Part shown: positions 48,375 through 56,331 of the stretch, piece after piece
Layout: each line of letters begins with the position of its first letter
Numbering within the stretch: the stretch's first letter is position 1
Source of the DNA: Leptolyngbya sp. SIO1E4
Lineage (GTDB): Bacteria > Cyanobacteriota > Cyanobacteriia > Phormidesmidales > Phormidesmidaceae
NCBI GenBank assembly: GCA_010672825.2
Contig: JAAHFU020000003.1
Coordinates: 868,001 to 932,000 of the forward strand
Direction of reading: 5' to 3'
Length of the DNA: 64,000 nucleotides
Program-made: the position numbers and the translations under genes
The notes under the pieces: model-generated
Seen by the model: the letters and a program-made list of their open reading frames with translations, nothing else
What the model was told of the DNA's origin: nothing
Database searches by the model: none

Positions 48375-48762
48375 TCTTCACCTCCCCGTTCTCAAAAGTC
48401 ACGTCTACGGCTAACCCGGATTCGCTCACCCAGCGGTAGACCCCATTACCCAGAGCACAGGTAGGAGCCCCCAACTGGGCCAAAGCGAACGATTCAGACT
48501 TGCCTGTGATGATTGCCCTAGCCTCTTCCTGCACCCTGCTCAGCGTGTTCTCGCTGGTCAGCTTGTGGCAGGGCTGCAATAGGGGATTAGCGAGATTGAA
48601 ATCAGGCTGCTCTGCCCAACCATCACTCAGCTTTGAAATTTGAGATCGTGCCCAAAACATCGGGTTATAAAACCGCCCTTGCCCCGGCTCCAACGCATCC
48701 AACCAAAGGACAAAGGCGGTTAAAGGCACTAAGGCAATCAACAGCTTTGTCTTTCGCTTCAT
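48355..48762 (-). CDS. secreted BamE-like small protein
   Basis: A 135-residue protein with an N-terminal membrane segment (LLIALVPLTAFVLWLDAL) and a C-terminal QLGAPTCALGNGVYRWVSES then GLAVDVTFENGEV, like the SmpA/BamE fold pattern. Overlaps the M23 gene by 20 nt and the next upstream gene by 4 nt, so translation is coupled. Confidence 0.5.
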   Translation of the reverse strand: MKRKTKLLIALVPLTAFVLWLDALEPGQGRFYNPMFWARSQISKLSDGWAEQPDFNLANPLLQPCHKLTSENTLSRVQEEARAIITGKSESFALAQLGAPTCALGNGVYRWVSESGLAVDVTFENGEVKSADLNR

Positions 48763-49304
48763 TGGTCGTCCACCTTGACGGCCCGAATCTTGGGTGAAGT
48801 CTCGATGTCCTGGGTGACCTCGTCCTGACCCAGCATCACGTCATGAACATTTCCGGCAAGTCCTTGAGCCGGGCCAGCGATCGCGGCTGCCATATTGCAG
48901 CCAGCAACGACCGGGTTCCAGTTATCGCCAGAGCATTGAAGGACATCGCCACGGAGCATGTTTAGCGCACCCGATAAGCCGAAAAAGCCAAACCACAAAG
49001 ACGCCCCTGTGACGCCAACCGTTTGTAAGGGCTTATGCCGAAAAGCACTCAACCACGCTCTAACTGCCATTAGTGCGGCCATCTGATCGTCAGCAGTAGA
49101 AATCATGAAAATGGGCTTACGCTTTCCCGATGCATCAAAGTAGCCACCATCGCCAATATTTGAGCGGGGTGTATTTCGAGGACGCATTATTGATTGCTGC
49201 GAATGGCTATAGGGCACCATGCCTCCCGAGGGAGAAGCAATGGTTGTAACTTCAGCATCAATCACTTCACCATTTGGCTGGCCGCCTTGTCGAGGTCTAG
49301 GCAT
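48759..49304 (-). CDS. membrane protein of the envelope cluster
   Basis: A 181-residue protein. Polar, Pro/Arg-rich N-terminus (MPRPRQGGQPNGEVIDAEVT), one or two membrane segments (VGVTGASLWFGFFGLSGALN, ATIAGPAQ-like stretch), and two Cys around VLQCSGDNWNPVVAGC. Tight 1-nt stop/start overlap with the ATPase gene. No family recognised. Confidence 0.5.
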   Translation of the reverse strand: MPRPRQGGQPNGEVIDAEVTTIASPSGGMVPYSHSQQSIMRPRNTPRSNIGDGGYFDASGKRKPIFMISTADDQMAALMAVRAWLSAFRHKPLQTVGVTGASLWFGFFGLSGALNMLRGDVLQCSGDNWNPVVAGCNMAAAIAGPAQGLAGNVHDVMLGQDEVTQDIETSPKIRAVKVDDQ

Positions 49305-50608
49305 TATGAATACTCCTCAATAAATGTCTTAATTTTGTTGAAGAGGTTTTTGCCCTCTTCAAATTTTCGGCCCTTAAAACCAAGAGTGTCTTCGACAATT
49401 TGAGTCGATGTATCGCCCCGCACGAGAGCCTGACTTACAGCTAGCAGATCCCTCAGATCGACCCCTTCCGGAAGTTGGGAAGTCGCGGAAGTCAAAACCC
49501 GCTCAGCACCTGAACCACTTTCCCCGTATCGACTTCCGCGACTTCCGCGCCAACTTCCGCCAACTTCCCTGACTTCCGCCTGCCCAGGTACGTGATACTT
49601 CAGCATGGGCAACCATTCGTCATAAGCAGAGTGGTAGAAGACAGCCTTTTTAGGAGTTAACGACTGCCGATAAATGATGTCATCTTCAGGTAAAGGTACA
49701 CCGGCATAGGAACGGCTCAAGCTGTGCAAGTGTTCTTTGCTGGTCGGGGTTTCAATTGCCAATAAGTCAAATGGAGCGCGATCACCACCGGACAATCCAA
49801 CATCTTGCGCAAGCGGGCTTTGAGTGATGGCCCACAACGCGCGATCGCTGGTCTCTCCAGACGACATTTCCGTGATTAACTGAGAGATGAGAAAGTCCTT
49901 GTACCACCTCGGCAAGATGGCCTTTATTAAAGACAGCTCATCAATGATCAATACGGTCTTGACATCTTCTTCCCTTCCCTGTTTCCTCCACTCGCGAATA
50001 AGTCGTTCCATCTCTTGACAATGCTCGGCAGCTTCACTCTCAAGTCCGGCATAATCTTCGAGCATGAAGCCATGGTGGCGATCGCAAAGCTCCCAATAGG
50101 CATGCTCCTTGGGGTGATATTTGGGCTGAATTAGCCAGATAGATACCTCGGGTTGCTCTGCTTTGAGGCGTTGAATAGCTGCTGCCACTGCAATTCCTTT
50201 GCCTGTCCTGGGATTGCCAGTGATGAGTGTTGGGCGCAATCGGCGGGCAAGTACAGCCGACACATCCACGTAGCGCTCTGGAGCCGGTACACCAGCTGGG
50301 GCTTTGATAACTCGGCGCTCTGATACTTGAGATGTTTCAGTGCTGGCAAGCCCCTCTACTATTGGCGCTTGCCCTTCCACCAACTCTTTCCTAGCCCACC
50401 AGCCTAAGACGCCTAACCCTAATACCCCCAAAGAACCTGCTAGGAGTCGATTAGGGCGATACGAGGTGATTTCTACCCGCTCCCCATTGGCGAACGCGGC
50501 CAGGTCGTCGGCTGTGACATCAGTAAGCGTAGGACTAGAAATCGCAATTCCCAAAGAAGCAATTCCCAATCCCCCTGCAAGCGCCAGCCTCAAGCCTTGG
50601 TTAGTCAC
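49304..50608 (-). CDS. membrane-anchored P-loop ATPase (HerA/TraD-like)
   Basis: About 434 residues from a GTG at 50,608 preceded by GGGAGG; it overlaps the upstream gene by 8 nt. Two membrane helices (LALAGGLGIASLGIAISSPT, LLAGSLGVLGLGVLGWWARK), then Walker A TLITGNPRTGKGIAVAAAI, SIWLIQPKYHPKEHAYWELC and Walker B TVLIIDELSLI. It resembles coupling or packaging ATPases that pump DNA through membranes, or Zot-like proteins. C-terminus GSWRGSRGSRYGESGSG is unstructured. Confidence 0.6.
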   Translation of the reverse strand: MTNQGLRLALAGGLGIASLGIAISSPTLTDVTADDLAAFANGERVEITSYRPNRLLAGSLGVLGLGVLGWWARKELVEGQAPIVEGLASTETSQVSERRVIKAPAGVPAPERYVDVSAVLARRLRPTLITGNPRTGKGIAVAAAIQRLKAEQPEVSIWLIQPKYHPKEHAYWELCDRHHGFMLEDYAGLESEAAEHCQEMERLIREWRKQGREEDVKTVLIIDELSLIKAILPRWYKDFLISQLITEMSSGETSDRALWAITQSPLAQDVGLSGGDRAPFDLLAIETPTSKEHLHSLSRSYAGVPLPEDDIIYRQSLTPKKAVFYHSAYDEWLPMLKYHVPGQAEVREVGGSWRGSRGSRYGESGSGAERVLTSATSQLPEGVDLRDLLAVSQALVRGDTSTQIVEDTLGFKGRKFEEGKNLFNKIKTFIEEYS

Positions 50609-51248
50609 TTTGGTTGACCTCCCACGCCTTTGCCTCGGCAGATGCGCCTCGGTAGCGCTTATGAGATTGCAGCAGGTTGTCAATGGCCAGCTGAGACAGG
50701 TTTACTTCCGGCTCAGCTGGCATCGTGGAAGCTCTAGCTAATTCCACCGCCTCTACTCGATCCAAGGCCCGTAGCATGGTTTGCCAATCTCGATTGCTGC
50801 GGGCCTGCTCAATTTGTGCGATCGCATCCTGCTGGAATTGGTCAAGTGGACAGAAGACGCTTTGCCCGTAGCAGGGAGCATTAACGTCTATCACTTGCAC
50901 CTGCGCCTCTTGCAGATAACGCTGAGCTTCTTGGCTCAGCAGTTGCTGCTCAAAATCGTCTAGCTGAGCAGTGGACTGAAACAGAGTGTGACTATGAGAA
51001 TCATTTGCCCCAGCTACAATCGCGCTTTTGTCTAGCGCGGCCTCAGGTGCAGACTCATACACCTCAACCTCACGATGAGACGAAAACAGTGCAGTTCCTA
51101 CAGAGATCACCAACACCCCGCCAACAACACAGCCCACCATCAAACGAGGATTGCCAGTAAATTGCCGCCATCCGGTTCGTTTAAGCTCACCCCCAGGGAC
51201 AGCAAGGTTTAGGTCTAAGGCTTGCTTTGTTTTTTCTTCCTGCATCAT
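50601..51248 (-). CDS. bitopic membrane protein upstream of ATPase
   Basis: About 215 residues from MMQEEKTKQALDLNLAVPGG (ATG at 51,248 or 51,245). One membrane helix (RLMVGCVVGGVLVISVGTAL) leads to an extracytoplasmic coiled coil (FEQQLLSQEAQRYLQEAQVQ) with two Cys (CYGQSVFC). A VirB10/TraF-like tether for the ATPase is possible. No family recognised. Confidence 0.5.
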   Translation of the reverse strand: MMQEEKTKQALDLNLAVPGGELKRTGWRQFTGNPRLMVGCVVGGVLVISVGTALFSSHREVEVYESAPEAALDKSAIVAGANDSHSHTLFQSTAQLDDFEQQLLSQEAQRYLQEAQVQVIDVNAPCYGQSVFCPLDQFQQDAIAQIEQARSNRDWQTMLRALDRVEAVELARASTMPAEPEVNLSQLAIDNLLQSHKRYRGASAEAKAWEVNQSD

Positions 51249-51314
51249 CAAAACGTTCCTCTGAGAGAAGGGCGACCTTTCAAAAGGTCTGGGAATCAAG
51301 TGAGAGGTCAATAA

Positions 51315-51587
51315 TTAACCTTCGTCGAGATGAATGCTGCCGCAATCTAAGCGGTACTCATCGCGTTGAACGCGGTAGCCCATATCCACTTCGATTAAGG
51401 CCACCGGCAAATTGTCAAGCCAATAAATATCGATAATTACGCCTGGCCGCTGAACCGGTTCGTAGGTGTATGTCCAAGACCAAGACCAGTCATCGGATTT
51501 ATGAGCAGTAGGCTCAAGGCCATCAACTAAGACCTGATCTCCAATTTCAAAATCAAAGCCAGTTCCTTCTTCGGTCACGTAATACAT
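51315..51587 (-). CDS. small beta-rich hypothetical
   Basis: A 90-residue protein starting MYYVTEEGTGFDFEIGDQVL. Acidic, aromatic-rich strands (SDDWSWSWTYTYEPVQRPGV, DMGYRVQRDEYRLDCGSI). SH3-like barrels often look like this; no function assigned. Precedes the membrane/ATPase genes. Confidence 0.5.
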   Translation of the reverse strand: MYYVTEEGTGFDFEIGDQVLVDGLEPTAHKSDDWSWSWTYTYEPVQRPGVIIDIYWLDNLPVALIEVDMGYRVQRDEYRLDCGSIHLDEG

Positions 51588-51636
51588 GAGAATTTCCTCG
51601 GGTTTATGGTTGTTGCTTGCAATTGCAATCGGTGCG

Positions 51637-52416
51637 TCACAACAAACCCAGCTCGGCTAACAACTCACGACGAATGCGATCGCGCTCTTCAACTTCAGCT
51701 AAAATTCTGGATTTCTCTTCCAGGCGAATTCGTTCTAAGTCGGCAGCAGTAAGCTTTTGACGCGTCTCGGCTTCACCCTGCCGCCTTTGCTTCATTTCAG
51801 CCCAGCGAATCTCCATCGCCTTGGACTGTTCTTCGTTGTCCTGCTCACGGCGGGTTAATGCAGTTTGATACTCATTGGGCGAAACCTCCTGAGAAGGCAT
51901 CGAAGATAACGCGGGGCGCAAAACCTGCAAAACCCACTCAGCAGGGCCTAATCCCATATCACGACAGGCCGCCATATGAGCAAGTAGCTCCATGGCCAGC
52001 TCTGTGTATCTTCCGTTTTCAGCCCTCAGAGCACTTTCGTTTGCGATCTCTGAGTTAATCGCCTTCAGCCAGCGATTGCGAATAGTAGAGTCGTCCACCC
52101 CACATACTTCTGCGATCGCGGAGGCGCTGTACTCACCTTCAACACGATCTTTGGTGCAGACGATCTCCTGAACTTGCCCCATCCAAACAGGCAACTTGTC
52201 CTGATGTCCGGGTTCGTGTCCGGGTGTGTCCTGATTCATGTCCTGAACTCCGTCCTGATTTTGTCCGGCAGCGCCATCAACGTCTTCGCCAAACCCCCTT
52301 GAAGAGCGCTTACGGGCAGCTTTTTGGGATTTGTTCATCATCTGTCCTGAACCTTGTCCTGATTTAGTCCGGTTCGTGTCCGGATCCATGTCCGGATTTG
52401 ATTTTGAAGATAGCAC
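51637..52416 (-). CDS. putative DNA-binding protein with iteron-like 5' coding region
   Basis: A 259-residue protein. Residues 1-75 are low-complexity (Q/D/P/G/K), containing PGHEPGHQDK. Residues ~85-130 form an HTH-like segment (YSASAIAEVCGVDDSTIRNR). The C-terminus is a long charged coiled coil (RLEEKSRILAEVEERDRIRR). The N-terminal coding DNA holds two clusters of GTCCKG hexamers. Divergent from an RHH gene across an inverted repeat. An autoregulator or partition protein is possible. Confidence 0.5.
   Translation of the reverse strand: MLSSKSNPDMDPDTNRTKSGQGSGQMMNKSQKAARKRSSRGFGEDVDGAAGQNQDGVQDMNQDTPGHEPGHQDKLPVWMGQVQEIVCTKDRVEGEYSASAIAEVCGVDDSTIRNRWLKAINSEIANESALRAENGRYTELAMELLAHMAACRDMGLGPAEWVLQVLRPALSSMPSQEVSPNEYQTALTRREQDNEEQSKAMEIRWAEMKQRRQGEAETRQKLTAADLERIRLEEKSRILAEVEERDRIRRELLAELGLL
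52198..52395. repeat. two clusters of helically phased GTCCKG hexamers
   Basis: GTCC(T/G)G starts at 52198, 52206, 52218, 52228, 52240, 52252 and 52263, then at 52344, 52356, 52367, 52378 and 52390. Twelve sites with spacings of 10-12 bp (one of 8) within clusters, about one helical turn. Iteron-like, within the first codons of the gene 51,637-52,416. The spacing mixes 10, 11 and 12, so it is not a simple codon repeat. Confidence 0.7.
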
Positions 52417-52424
52417 AGCTAATC

Positions 52425-52454
52425 ACAAATGCAACGAATTTGCGATGCATTTGT
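52425..52454. promoter_or_regulatory. inverted repeat in divergent promoter region
   Basis: ACAAATGCA (52425-52433) and TGCATTTGT (52446-52454), a 9-bp perfect inverted repeat between the divergent genes at 51,637-52,416 and 52,502. An operator for either encoded regulator. Confidence 0.6.
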
Positions 52455-52501
52455 TTCTGCTTGGTTAAAATCGGCTACGTGGCGATAATTGGAGAAACTT
52501 T

Positions 52502-52729
52502 ATGGGCGATGCAATGGCAGCGGATCGGAACCAAGTAACCATCACGCTCAGCGATAAGGCAATGGAGGAATACACGCTGGTAGCTCAGTGGTTGGGGATG
52601 CCACGGAATACTCTCATCAGGCAGATAGTCGAAGAGCACCATCAAAGCCCTAGCTTTGGCAACTTGGTACGCCGCGCAAGGTCTGGAGGGCAATCGCCGG
52701 AAAGTTTGAAGTTCCCGATTGACGACTGA
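52502..52729 (+). CDS. ribbon-helix-helix-type regulator
   Basis: A 75-residue protein. VTITLSDKAMEEYTLVAQWL followed by GMPRNTLIRQIVEEH has the strand-helix-helix pattern of CopG-like proteins. The tail is polar. Sits next to an inverted repeat, its probable operator. Confidence 0.7.
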   Translation: MGDAMAADRNQVTITLSDKAMEEYTLVAQWLGMPRNTLIRQIVEEHHQSPSFGNLVRRARSGGQSPESLKFPIDD

Positions 52730-52730
52730 T

Positions 52731-52970
52731 TTAATCCTTTTTCGTCAAAAATTCCGCAATGCTTCGGTTGCGATCGCGCGGCTTAATCTGGGCTTTATGA
52801 AGTTGACTTGGATTGGCCTGTGTATTCTGTAATCTTTCTGTGAATGACACCTCAAAATGCGTGTCATCACTGATACGCATGATCCTAGTCACAATCTCAA
52901 CTATGTCGAGGCGGAAATATGCCCTTAAGAGGTCACAGACCCTAGGGGCTTCTACCGACGCCACGAACAT
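52731..52970 (-). CDS. small hypothetical
   Basis: A 79-residue protein from MFVASVEAPRVCDLLRAYFR; an upstream ATG at 53,054 would overlap the divergent gene by 66 nt. N-terminal half globular, C-terminal half basic (HKAQIKPRDRNRSIAEFL). Convergent with the RHH gene, 1 bp between stops. No family recognised. Confidence 0.45.
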   Translation of the reverse strand: MFVASVEAPRVCDLLRAYFRLDIVEIVTRIMRISDDTHFEVSFTERLQNTQANPSQLHKAQIKPRDRNRSIAEFLTKKD

Positions 52971-52988
52971 AAAAGCCAGGGGTGACAC

Positions 52989-53588
52989 ATGGACACACGC
53001 ATCCTTCAGTTCCCTATAAAAAACAAGACGGTTTACGTAAACTGCCAAAATCAATCTGAATATCGCCGTTACAGAGAACAGCTGCCAGAATTACTCGAAA
53101 GCGCTCGAAAGTGCGGCGCTAAGACCATTAGTTTTCGCGTAGGATCCAGAGTGAAGTGTGAGGTGCCTACCGGCCTGGGAAAGACTATGAGCGCTCTTGA
53201 GGCCGGCCCGCCCGGCGAGATGATGCCTGAGGTCATCCTCAGGGAGCTACTGCAAGCATCTGAAGAAGGGCGCAGTTTGTCTCTCGTCGAGATGGGCACT
53301 GACAGGCAAGTATTTTGCACGTCTCGCCACCAAAGGTTCTGTGGCGAGACGTGGGATGGCTGGATTGGACTAACTGCGCGGGATTACTTTTCCGACAACG
53401 AGTACACCCGATACATTGCTGAACTGACCTATCACGAAGCCGTTTCGCAGTTTTCGTACAGAGCTTTTCGTCTGGACACCCGTGAAGAGAGAATATTCAC
53501 CGTCAACGCCCGCATCATCACAGTTCCAAGTGGTCGGCGGTTTCGCTTAGTAGAAACTCTGTTTGATGAGGTCGTGCCAGCTATCTAG
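52989..53588 (+). CDS. PAS-domain-like small protein
   Basis: A 199-residue protein. Residues 115-195 read DGWIGLTARDYFSDNEYTRY, then VSQFSYRAFRLDTREERIF and RFRLVETLFDE, the PAS order of helices and antiparallel strands. The N-terminal part is alpha/beta (LPELLESARKCGAKTISFRV). It ends 4 nt into the convergent gene. Sensing ligand unknown; a regulator in the element's control region. Confidence 0.55.
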   Translation: MDTRILQFPIKNKTVYVNCQNQSEYRRYREQLPELLESARKCGAKTISFRVGSRVKCEVPTGLGKTMSALEAGPPGEMMPEVILRELLQASEEGRSLSLVEMGTDRQVFCTSRHQRFCGETWDGWIGLTARDYFSDNEYTRYIAELTYHEAVSQFSYRAFRLDTREERIFTVNARIITVPSGRRFRLVETLFDEVVPAI

Positions 53589-54205
53589 GCACGCGCTCCG
53601 TTTGACTCTTCTACGGCATCTTCCTCTGCTTCAGTCTCTTCAGAGTAAATGCCATAAACCTCAGCCAGATCTGCGACACTCCCGTACCATCCACCAATCT
53701 CTGCAAGTTCTATAAGGCTTTGTCGATAATCTTGGTGTGTGCCAACACCCCATCCACCAAGGGCGACTACCCGTTTAATACGCTCCAGCGGCAGGTCACA
53801 CTCTCGCGCGATATCCTCCAGCGTTTGCTCCATGCGATTAGCCTGCTGCAGGATGGCGGCAGATAAGGGTGGGCGCGGTTCGTCTTCAGTTACGCGTGGG
53901 GCTATGATGCCGCGCGCGATCGCCACAAACTCTGATCCTGTGAAGCAAGCGGCAGGATTTACCGTCTCCCTTTCTTCTAGCCAGTAGGACGCATCTAAAT
54001 CTGGGATCTTGATAAATGGTGCAACGCCTCGAATAGTCTCTTCTTTGACGTTCCTTTCAGTCTTCCAGGCATCATCGAGCGTGGGAAGCGTCGTCCGATC
54101 CAGTCGAGACAGCCTTGCCATGTCATTTCGAGAGCGATAGTACCGCTCATAGGTCTGTTTCATCAGCCGCGAGATTCGCTCTAATCCGCTTATTTCCCAA
54201 ATCAT
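53585..54205 (-). CDS. probable repressor of the plasmid-like element
   Basis: A 206-residue, largely helical protein (LERISRLMKQTYERYYRSRN, DLPLERIKRVVALGGWGVGT). Strongly acidic C-terminus (YSEETEAEEDAVEE). It diverges from the replication operon across a 28-bp palindrome, the usual place of a master regulator. No HTH is clear; the role is from context. Confidence 0.45.
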   Translation of the reverse strand: MIWEISGLERISRLMKQTYERYYRSRNDMARLSRLDRTTLPTLDDAWKTERNVKEETIRGVAPFIKIPDLDASYWLEERETVNPAACFTGSEFVAIARGIIAPRVTEDEPRPPLSAAILQQANRMEQTLEDIARECDLPLERIKRVVALGGWGVGTHQDYRQSLIELAEIGGWYGSVADLAEVYGIYSEETEAEEDAVEESNGARA

Positions 54206-54289
54206 GCCTTGCCACAGCGCTGCCTACAGTTTATGCGGCACCCGGCGACTTCACAAAAACACAACAGAAAAATGCTGGTCATTTTTGTA

Positions 54290-54317
54290 TTTGTCGATTA
54301 CGATCGTCATCGACAAA
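54290..54317. promoter_or_regulatory. 28-bp palindromic operator
   Basis: TTTGTCGAT (54290-54298) and ATCGACAAA (54309-54317) flank a central ACGATCGT palindrome, with one mismatched pair in 14. Located between the divergent genes at 53,585-54,205 and 54,345. Likely controls the rightward replication operon. Confidence 0.75.
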
Positions 54318-54344
54318 CATCACCGACATCTAACGGAGGCGCAG

Positions 54345-54527
54345 ATGACATCCCTAAGAAATCGGCAAATTCTTGTCGCCGGAGAAGTTCACGAAGCGTT
54401 GGCTGAATACGCCCATCAGTCGGGCGGCACATTGAAAGGTTTCACTTCAATCGCGATCGCTGAATGGCTTAGAGGGCAGGGCGTGGACATTGAATACCCC
54501 GCAAAAAAGCCCAAAGCGGCTGCTTAG
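54345..54527 (+). CDS. small RHH/Arc-like protein
   Basis: A 60-residue protein (MTSLRNRQILVAGEVHEALA, FTSIAIAEWLRGQGVDI) preceded by GGAGG. The strand-helix-helix look suggests an Arc/CopG-type regulator. First gene right of the palindrome, followed by a hairpin. Confidence 0.55.
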   Translation: MTSLRNRQILVAGEVHEALAEYAHQSGGTLKGFTSIAIAEWLRGQGVDIEYPAKKPKAAA

Positions 54528-54540
54528 TCACAAAACAAAA

Positions 54541-54567
54541 CCGCCCCCTTCCAGCGGAAGAGGGCGG
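54541..54567 (+). terminator. GC-rich hairpin after the first operon gene
   Basis: CCGCCCCCTTCC and GGAAGAGGGCGG, a 12-position stem with a central mismatch and loop AGC, preceded by AAAACA and followed by AGTTCC. Little T-run, so it may be an attenuator or processing site rather than a full terminator. Confidence 0.5.
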
Positions 54568-54590
54568 AGTTCCAATACATAGGTATCAGT

Positions 54591-54824
54591 ATGGCCAATA
54601 AGATAGCGCAACTTACCCCAGTCCGAACTCCCGTGACCCCTCACCAGCAAGCTCGCCTCCGCCAGATGCGGAAGCGCCTGGTGACTGAACAGGGGTTCTT
54701 GGAGCAAATGCAGACAGAAGAGCCACGCGGCGAGCTGGCCATGGCGATCGTCTCGTGTGCCGGGGTGCTGGACTCAATCGACAGGCTTGTTCCACCTCGA
54801 CGGACGGAGGGATGCGATGCCTAG
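54591..54824 (+). CDS. small hypothetical of the replication operon
   Basis: A 77-residue helical protein (PHQQARLRQMRKRLVTEQGF, GELAMAIVSCAGVLDSIDRL). Overlaps the next gene by 8 nt. No family recognised. Confidence 0.5.
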   Translation: MANKIAQLTPVRTPVTPHQQARLRQMRKRLVTEQGFLEQMQTEEPRGELAMAIVSCAGVLDSIDRLVPPRRTEGCDA

Positions 54825-55128
54825 GAAGAAAGGCCAGCAGGGGCCAACCATTCGCAGTCAGATCGCGGGTGCTCTCAGGAGCCCCAAAGCGCAAGCCGTC
54901 ATTCGCGCCCGATGCCAGAACTTTGGCCCTCAGTCGGCGCTGAGCCTGGCGCGATCGCTGGGCTTCAACACTACCCGCCCAGTTAAAGGCGGCTACACCC
55001 TGGACACGGCGCTTCTCAAGACCTTTGAAGAGGAGTTAGATCTCCTCGACCTGGGAATGGAGAAAGTGCCATCCAGGGATGACCCGCAAAAGTCTGCTTA
55101 CCGTATCGCAGTTGAGGAGGTCGCCTGA
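54817..55128 (+). CDS. small hypothetical of the replication operon
   Basis: A 103-residue protein from MPRKKGQQGPTIRSQIAGAL. Basic N-terminal half with RARCQNFGPQSALSLARSLG, which could be an HTH, and an acidic C-terminus. Its stop overlaps the next ATG (TGATG). Confidence 0.5.
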   Translation: MPRKKGQQGPTIRSQIAGALRSPKAQAVIRARCQNFGPQSALSLARSLGFNTTRPVKGGYTLDTALLKTFEEELDLLDLGMEKVPSRDDPQKSAYRIAVEEVA

Positions 55129-55598
55129 TGTCCGCTCATAGAGAGACTGTATTTCGGTGCGTGGCGCAGCTGCCTTTAGGGCAGGCCATCAGGATCCTCA
55201 ACCCCAATGGCTTCGAGCCGTTGGAGGTGGAAACAGCCCAAGGGGCTGAGTATTGCATGCTCTCGTACTCCGATGACGAGAGGAAGGTGATTTCCGAGGC
55301 CATAAATCACCCAAGCACCCCTGCCCCATCCCGTGATTCCTGGAAGGAAAACGGCTCACTTTGGCTCCCCATCGCTTGGTGCGAGGAGGTGCCCATGATG
55401 ATTGCGATTGAGTTACAAATCCCTGTCGAGCTGATGGATTCACTCCAGAAGCACCTGGAGCAATCGAGCAAGTCCATTGATCAGGTTGGGGTTCAAGCGA
55501 TCGCGCTGTACCTGATCCAAAACGGGAGCTACAACCCCGGAGTGAGCCGCATCTACTTCAACTCCCTGCTGGGCTGTCCAGGGGAGGTGGAAGCATGA
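55128..55598 (+). CDS. hypothetical of the replication operon
   Basis: A 156-residue protein. Residues 85-140 (MMIAIELQIPVELMDSLQKH, SKSIDQVGVQAIALYLIQNG) resemble a ribbon-helix-helix domain; the first half is unrelated. Overlaps the next gene by 4 nt. Confidence 0.5.
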   Translation: MSAHRETVFRCVAQLPLGQAIRILNPNGFEPLEVETAQGAEYCMLSYSDDERKVISEAINHPSTPAPSRDSWKENGSLWLPIAWCEEVPMMIAIELQIPVELMDSLQKHLEQSSKSIDQVGVQAIALYLIQNGSYNPGVSRIYFNSLLGCPGEVEA

Positions 55599-55978
55599 CG
55601 ACTATCACCGAAGTCGATCTAAGGGCTCTCCTCAAAGAGTGGTCGCAGATAGAGCCTCAGCGGTGTCAAGCGGACTCTCACGGTATCCATGTGCGGTTTG
55701 GGAGCTGCTGGCACGAACTTTCCCAGGGGAAAGCCTGGAATACAGAGCACGGCCAAGCATTGATTTTGGCTGCTGCTCAGGAAGCGATCGCGGCGGAGCA
55801 TCTACATTGCTTCGCCTCCTTCAACCCCAAGACCGGCAAATATCTAGCCGCGATCGGGGTTGAGGTTAGCGGTGTAGTGATGGCCCAGACAACCAGGGCG
55901 ACAACAGCTGCCGAGGCTCATCTGGGCGCGTACCTCCAATGCCTCAGGGTAAAGGAGGCGAATGGTGTTGACCGCTAA
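55595..55978 (+). CDS. hypothetical of the replication operon
   Basis: A 127-residue protein starting MTTITEVDLRALLKEWSQIE, alpha/beta (SFNPKTGKYLAAIGVEVSG). No family recognised. Overlaps the HNH-like gene by 17 nt. Confidence 0.5.
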   Translation: MTTITEVDLRALLKEWSQIEPQRCQADSHGIHVRFGSCWHELSQGKAWNTEHGQALILAAAQEAIAAEHLHCFASFNPKTGKYLAAIGVEVSGVVMAQTTRATTAAEAHLGAYLQCLRVKEANGVDR

Positions 55979-56279
55979 TCAGATCGCTGTCATCCAAGAC
56001 GCTGGCGGCGTTTGTCAGCACTGCCGCAAGCCTTGCCGTTACCCCTGGCAGCGCCTCAGCGAGTTTGTCGCCGAGCTGCAGTCGGGGGGGGCAGCCGGGC
56101 TTGCAGTGGATGCTCAACGGCACCCCCGACGCTATCTGATTCAGGCTGTCCACATCAATCGAGATCGCAGTTGCGATCGCCGGGAAAACCTGAAGCCATT
56201 GTGCATAAGTTGCGCGATGAGCTTCAGGGCTGTTACGCGGCGCAAGCCCGTATTTGGGGCGCGGCGCAAATATCTGTGA
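55962..56279 (+). CDS. HNH-like zinc protein
   Basis: A 105-residue protein. CQHCRKPCRYPW and CISCAMSF supply two Cys pairs, with YLIQAVHINRDRSCDRRENL between them like the beta-beta-alpha His-Asn part of HNH. The first catalytic His is not clear, so nuclease activity is uncertain. Immediately upstream of the replication gene. Confidence 0.55.
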   Translation: MVLTANQIAVIQDAGGVCQHCRKPCRYPWQRLSEFVAELQSGGAAGLAVDAQRHPRRYLIQAVHINRDRSCDRRENLKPLCISCAMSFRAVTRRKPVFGARRKYL

Positions 56280-56331
56280 TGTAAAGCCTCGTGCCATTTC
56301 GGCGTGGGGCTTGTTTCGTTTGGAGTTCCGT

